This document shows, piece by piece, positions 58,616 through 64,000 of a stretch of DNA of 64,000 nt. Every line of letters begins with the position of its first letter. Within the stretch, counting starts at the first letter, position 1. A program made the translations under genes and the position numbers. The notes under the pieces were generated by a model. It did not search any database. It was not told where the DNA came from and saw only the letters and a list, made by a program, of their open reading frames with translations. Source of the DNA: Flabesymbios commensalis (lineage: Eukaryota > Annelida > Polychaeta > Terebellida > Flabelligeridae); NCBI GenBank assembly GCA_964017125.1, contig OZ024914.1, positions 21,758,282 to 21,822,281 of the forward strand. The letters run 5' to 3'.

Positions 58616-59756
58616 AAAACGAACATTTCTGACAATATCGACACAGAATTGATATTGGCAAATCACTGATATTGACGGTGGCAAACTAATTAACTTCACA
58701 TCAATCATATTTTGTGATTTTATGCCTGAAAGTCAGAGCACGCACAATAAGTTAATATCACAAAACCACCACCAACGTTATGATTAACGAGATATAAACA
58801 GTGTCACAAAATACATTTCAAACGGCAGCCTAAAGAAACATATTTGCTATAAGCACAGTAAGCGCATGTGAATTATGTTTGCATGCCAAACAAACTTTGC
58901 TAGAGATTTGTGGGATTTTTCTTCTACCTGTGCCCAAAAATAATGTCAAATAATAAGATACAAGATAATGCATCTATGTTATAACATTGACTATAAGTAC
59001 TGTTTTTGAATTTAGCAAAGTAATTGTGCTTGACGATAACGAACAACGAACAATGTTGACTTTGACTTCACTCTATTGAATGCACTTGTAATTCACACAT
59101 CAAAAACACGAATGAACTTGAACCTGGTAATCTAGACAGAAATAACTGTAAGTGTCAATACAAAAATAAAAAAAAGTGTTAAAAAACAGGCTTTGTAACT
59201 AAGTAATCAAGAAAATATTATTGATGAACAGACATAAAACATTTATATAAATTCACCAGCTTTTGCATCGACCTGAAACATGACATGACACGACGGAATG
59301 ACCGTATAAACAAATCTGCAAAACTAAGAGGAATTTACGAAAACTGCAATAAATGCTATATGAGGAGTGCATCGAAAAGATTGAACAGGGAGATAAGGAC
59401 ATACTTTATAATATATAAAACAATTTACTTGATTTAAACTTTAATGACAAACAACCATAATTATATTTGATTATTGGGTAGGCATATGTATAAAAAATGA
59501 ATTAGGCAAAAGGGGTGCAAATCATAATGTACGTACTCCACTTTCTCGAGTGAATGTGTTATCATGGTTATGTGGTGACAATGGCTGACTGGAGTGACAT
59601 GACAAAGCAAAACTACTAAATGAGGCGATTATGTGGAGCAGTGGTGTAGCTACATTAAAGGGACTAGCCAGGCTAAAATCATAAGAAATCGGTGCTTTTA
59701 TTTTGGCTTCTTAATATTACCATATGATGTAAACATGTCCATAGACTAGAACTGCA
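58616..59756. other. No gene seen
   Basis: AT-rich; short open frames only. Confidence 0.4.
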
Positions 59757-59925
59757 AGGTTTTATTTTTTTCTGCTGCGCATTGATCAGTTAGACTAGAT
59801 ATAGAGACGAAATTCCTGATTTCGAATTATTGACAACCATGTCAAAAATTAGAAATACGGGAATTTTGTCTCTATATCTAGTCTAGCTGGTGAATGCGCA
59901 ACAGAAAAATTAAAAAAACCTTCTG
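59757..59925. mobile_element. Foldback element with ~65-bp arms
   Basis: AAGGTTTTATTTTTTTCTGC, GCGCATTGATCAG, AGACTAGATATAGAGACGAA mirrored by TTTTGTCTCTATATCTAGTCT, GGTGAATGCGC and AAAACCTTCTGCAG. Its right end runs straight into (TTGA)n. Confidence 0.85.
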
Positions 59926-59931
59926 CAGTTA

Positions 59932-60172
<241 letters not shown>

Positions 60173-60251
60173 TGCGTTCCGGTGATTTCCCTTTACTGTA
60201 CATTTGTATATTACTGTGATGACATTCGTCTATGTAGCTCAAATTAAAGCA

Positions 60252-60340
60252 TTTTGTCCCCTTGAATATGAAAGGGTGTATCCTCTTTACTCTACTTCAC
60301 AAAGTGATAGATACACCCTTAAATATTCAAGGAGACGATT
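60252..60340. repeat. Inverted repeat, ~30-bp arms
   Basis: TTGTCCCCTTGAATATGAAA then GGGTGTATC pairs with GATACACCCTTAAATATTC then AAGGAGACGA. Confidence 0.8.
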
Positions 60341-60497
60341 TGACTCACCTACCACTATTGTGCTCGACGTTTCCCAGTCGTAGTGTCCCATAAAAAAAAC
60401 AATATTTAGAAAATAAAAAGATACACATTGTGGACAGATATATAATAGCCCCTCTGCATTCCCTCTTAAGGATCAGGTGTCAACAAAACGTAACATC

Positions 60498-60532
60498 ATA
60501 GATTAACCATATAATATATGGTTAATCTATGG
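60498..60532. repeat. 35-bp near-perfect palindrome
   Basis: CATAGATTAACCATATA on both strands around a short ATA centre. Confidence 0.85.
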
Positions 60533-61149
60533 TAACATTAAGATGATCTTAACTTTCTCAAATTTCCATTAGTAAAAAATAAGATGATTTTAACTTTTCT
60601 AATGGCAATAAGAGAACATTAAGATAATCTTTATATTGAGGTCACTATTTTCACCAAGCAATATTTCTAAAATGGTCATTCTCCCAAAAACCGTAAGATG
60701 GGTTCTAGACGCTGTCATATATTTTCAAGACCATGACATGTTTTGGTTTAATATATATTTAACGAGCAGTAATTCTCTCAATGCTCCTGCTTCGGGAATT
60801 AAAAATAAATCCTATACTGCTATGTAAAGATAAAATGCATTAACTACTCACTCAACTGGATAATACCCGTTACTGCCTTTAACGTTGCAATCGACTGCAT
60901 TGAAAAGACAAATAACTGTTAAATCGACACATTTGAGGGGTCGGTAGAGGTCGAGGATGTTAGTTTTTGAGTGGGCGGTTTTACTGCGTCAGCATAGCAT
61001 AGATTTGTTAGCCGCAGTGGAAAACACAAATTGGGAAGAATATAAACTACCAAACCTACATTAGAATGACTACAGACTGGGGAGTCTGTGCTTCAGTACT
61101 GCCATTTATCTGTCTGGAAGGTGCACGATACTGCTGCTGGATTAGGGTT
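60533..61149. other. No gene seen
   Basis: Three TTAAGATGAT-type words near 60536-60630; otherwise ordinary. Confidence 0.4.
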
Positions 61150-61205
61150 GGATACATTCTGGCGAGGCAGGGAGGCGCTCTAGTCATCGTGCGACGTCTC
61201 CTTCT
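61150..61205 (-). mobile_element. Family K SINE head fragment
   Basis: TCTGGCGAGGCAG, GGCGCTCTAGTCATCGTGCG and ACGTCTCCTTCTCT match 34092-34135. Confidence 0.65.
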
Positions 61206-61857
61206 CTGCCCAAACGGGAGAGGGGCGCGATTTTATGAAAAACAATTTGGTTTGGGCAGCTCAACTGCATCCAGTATCGCACGGCATTGCGTATCACAAA
61301 TAAACTATTTAACAGAAGCGCAAACAAATAATTTGGCTCAAACGAACGATGAAAAACATAATCTAGCAGAAAACAATCGTCCATTCCCACCCACTGTCTC
61401 TTAATGTTCATTCCCTATACACCAAGAACAGCGAACGAGCCCTGAACATTGATGTGACAAAACAACACGTTTCGTCATATTTATTATAGTACATGTATCA
61501 ATAGTTGTTGCATGTGACCATGCAGAATTTAATTCAATACTATATATCTGTCGGTATATTGTGTTAAAATCTGATAATAAATTAGTGCTGCCAGAAATAA
61601 TACCTCGGTCACAATGAGCCGTATATACATTACAAGCTAGTTGATCTCCATGCTAGTGATTGTCTCAATCTTAATGAAGATCTCCTGCCTTTTATCTGTT
61701 TATCTTAAACAGTAACCATTTTATCACATTTACTTATAGCTAATTATTAGTTATCATGTTCGTAATGTGTTATGGCAAATTTAAACATTATCTCTGTATG
61801 TCTCTCTGTTTCTCTGTCGTACGACCACCTTTCTAAGAAAAAGGCCGTATGAACAGC

Positions 61858-61927
61858 GTGATTATGTTATGGGTCTACGACCATTATATATATGTTTACT
61901 CTTACAGTGTGGGGATCGCCTTTAGAC
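61858..61927 (+). mobile_element. Family A MITE fragment
   Basis: TTATGGGTCTACGACCATTA, CAGTGTGGGGATCGCCTTTA. Confidence 0.65.
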
Positions 61928-62401
61928 AATCATAAATTTATACTTGCCCGTAGGCTCCCCCCATAGAGTGTAGGCATCTACATCGTGCTCTATAGGATAT
62001 TTAGGCCGGTTATCTCCGTAGGATTCGCGTCTCCAGATGTGACGTAATCTCACATTGCAGATCGTCCAGGGATCATCTTGCTCTGTGGATATATTGAAAG
62101 GCGCATTTGGCCCCAGTATGATCAAACGAAAGTATCGCCGTGTTAAAATCGATGTGTGTCCAGTCAGTGAGAAGATGCGAAGCCGATATTTGAATCACGA
62201 GCCCGCGATTTGTTAGAGTCACAAACGGATTAAACCTTAAAATAAATGTCAGACATGACACATCAGAGAATATTACGTAATACAAAACAACCAGCTAAAC
62301 TCGTGACGAGACAGGTTATGAATTAATAAATATGTGCGGAAGAAACAAATTACTCGACGATCACGATAAGTTGACATTATTTATTTTAAAAGTAGGCCTC
62401 A

Positions 62402-62595
62402 CAAACGTCAGATTGCTGTACGTCTAAATTCAATTTCCGCACTCAGCGAATTGAAACAATTATAATGGCCGTAGACCCATAACATAGGCATTCAAATGAA
62501 GCAGAAAGAGCTAGCTAAGACAGTGTTGTGATGATTTAAAAGTAAAAAAAAACCTTTGGCCTCCTTGGTTTATATACAAATATTTATTTTGTGAC
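62402..62595 (-). mobile_element. Family A MITE
   Basis: AACGTCAGATTGCTGTACG, GGCCGTAGACCCATAACATA, AATGAAGCAGAAAGAGCTAG, ATACAAATATTTATTTTGTG. Confidence 0.75.
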
Positions 62596-62764
62596 TTTTA
62601 AGAATAATCCATTGAACAAGAACCGACTGCAGCCATTTTGACAACAAAATCGACATAGCGGTGGATAGGGGTATTTTGGAATAGTTTATAATTATTCAAT
62701 TATCCACGTTGTAAGTAATGGAGCAGTGTTCCATGTTTTTTTTAATTTGTGGGGGTATTTCGTT

Positions 62765-62945
62765 CACTAGAAATGGTTGGCGTAGTCTCTCAAGCTTTTA
62801 GAAATATTTTTTGGGGATACAGTTTTCAATTTAGTGGGGGGAGGGGCCATTTTGACAAAACAAGCAAAATGGTTGGCAAAGCCTCTGCACGTTTGAAATA
62901 TATTTTGGGAGTTTGTTTTAGGCAGGGGATAGGGGAATACCCAGC
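62765..62945. repeat. Imperfect ~96-bp tandem pair
   Basis: AATGGTTGGC(G/A)(T/A)AG(T/C)CTCT recurs 96 bp on, followed in both by GAAATAT(T/A)TTTTGGG and a G-rich end. Confidence 0.5.
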
Positions 62946-63164
62946 TTAGACGTTGCAGTATATGATATTTGATCGGAGATTTTAAAACTGTTTCTGTGCC
63001 TAAAACAGTAACATATATCTAAATTCATGTCATAATATTGTTTGATATTTCATTCGCTTAATGTCAAGCAAATAGCAGTAAAGAACATGTCTACACAAAA
63101 AAAAAGTGCAACATTAGAAAAAAAATGAGGTATCGCTTTCTAATACGTCCCTGATAAACGATGC

Positions 63165-63262
63165 TGTATGTTTGTCCCTCACTCCCAATAACAGTGAATG
63201 TATAATCGGCTAATAAAACGGATTAAAAACGACTGTTGTCGTGACTAGCAGGCAAATGGTTA
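63165..63262 (-). mobile_element. Family C MITE, partial
   Basis: GGCTAATAAAACGGATTAAAA, GACTAGCAGGCAAATGGTTAA; matches the 1750-1830 half of the complete copy. Confidence 0.65.
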
Positions 63263-63269
63263 AGGCTTC

Positions 63270-63600
63270 ATTATGGCCAGTGTAGGTGATGTTGGGTCAG
63301 CGTCGTCTAACCCTTTCAAGCCTGAATTACCATTATTATCTTCATCCACTACAAGCCGAGAAATGCTGTCGCAATTCGAGACTTGTAGTGGATGCAGATG
63401 ATTTGATGTGGGTGAAATAGTAAAGAAAAATGACATGTATTGGTAAAATAGCTTCATGAAAATTTCCCTTCTAAAACCGTCAGTTGTCGGATAATTAAAT
63501 CTGTTTTAAGGGATGTAAAATAATGCTTTAACGCATCGTCAAGGCTTAAAGGGCTAACGTGGACCAACAATAAAACAAGATAAGGTTCACATCTTGTGTT
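63270..63600 (+). mobile_element. Family B MITE split by family D
   Basis: GATGTTGGGTCAGCGTCGTC on the left (to 63306) continues at 63558 with GTGGACCAACAATAAAAC and TCTTGTGTTTGTTG. Confidence 0.8.
63311..63553 (+). mobile_element. Family D MITE inserted in family B, CTAA duplication
   Basis: CCCTTTCAAGCCTGAATTAC to AAGGCTTAAAGGG, 243 bp. CTAA at 63307-63310 and 63554-63557. Confidence 0.85.
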
Positions 63601-63639
63601 TGTTGAGTACAGTGTGTATATCAGACTGGTGATCTACGA

Positions 63640-63735
63640 GACGTTGGCCCAATGCTTGCTCAATGTCAGGCAGCCGTCGCAGACGGTGGCCTGACATTGA
63701 CCCAGCATTGAGGCAACGCCTCGTGCTTGGTGTGA
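63640..63735 (+). mobile_element. Family B MITE
   Basis: GACGTTGGCCCAATGCTTGC, core CAGCCGTCGCAGACGGTGG, right GCAACGCCTCGTGCTTGG. Confidence 0.8.
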
Positions 63736-64000
63736 TGATGTATCATTTATCCCAGCACACCTCCTGGTGAAATCGTCCCGGTAGATTGATCTCATCCCAC
63801 AGCAGCCCGTGGCACGCCACCCAGGTTCCCATGGTGATCATTTCTAATCGGGGACAAATTGATTGTGGATTACTCCATTTGCGTGATCTGGTGATCGGGA
63901 AGGTAGATATCAATAATTCAAACCCGGTCACGAATTATATCATTTTCATTGAGCGATGTGTATAGGACATGTCTAGATCAATTTTTTCATTGTAAGGGAC
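63736..64000. other. No feature seen
   Basis: A minus-strand open frame (63743-63931) has no recognisable similarity. Confidence 0.35.

Noticed and set aside
61066-61404. 112-codon open frame
   Set aside because: Overlaps a SINE head fragment and has no family resemblance.

Overview
Eukaryotic, AT-rich animal DNA, most likely from a marine invertebrate; phylum cannot be fixed from sequence alone. Reasons: a multi-exon ankyrin-repeat gene with GT-AG introns up to 23 kb, tRNA-derived SINEs, a LINE, many TTAA-flanked MITEs, long tetranucleotide microsatellites, and a strong excess of the palindrome TAGGCCTA. There are no operons, CRISPR arrays or bacterial signals.

Only one host gene is supported. 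It lies on the minus strand: five coding exons (28171-28076, 27402-27301, 4016-3909, 2975-2877, 2303-1959), all phase 0, with consensus splice sites. They encode ankyrin repeats resembling the extreme N-terminus of canonical ankyrins, then an ~85-residue G/S/T/P-rich tail and a stop. A 27-nt candidate first coding exon (42387-42361) would give a 258-residue protein spanning 40 kb. Its upstream side (42.4-43.5 kb) is the most GC/CpG-rich stretch of the window and may be the promoter region.

The rest is intron and flank filled by mobile DNA. The 23-kb intron holds a decayed LINE (17150-20275, same strand as the gene), a 768-bp duplication with a 42-bp tandem array (13.0-14.5 kb), SINEs and many MITEs. 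Beyond 43.9 kb lie a 3.8-kb transposon with ~430-bp terminal inverted repeats (44525-48325) carrying a nested MITE with a TTA duplication; a Ty3/Gypsy-type LTR-retroelement fossil (about 48980-50090); a (GAAC)n/(TTGA)n microsatellite (50.8-51.24 kb); and a 4,103-bp inverted-repeat element (52451-56553) with a CATAAC duplication, inserted into an older MITE.

I use letters for the repeat families seen here: A (TTAA-type, ~230 bp, TAGACGTC core), B (~100-bp palindrome, ends CCCAGCAAACACGA, about 25-30 copies), C and D (other TTAA/CCCTT-ended MITEs), E and K (tRNA-headed SINEs), F, G, I and J (dispersed repeats of unknown class). No new enzymatic or defence system is visible. The most distinctive content is the short ankyrin-like gene, the density of family B, and the two large inverted-repeat elements.
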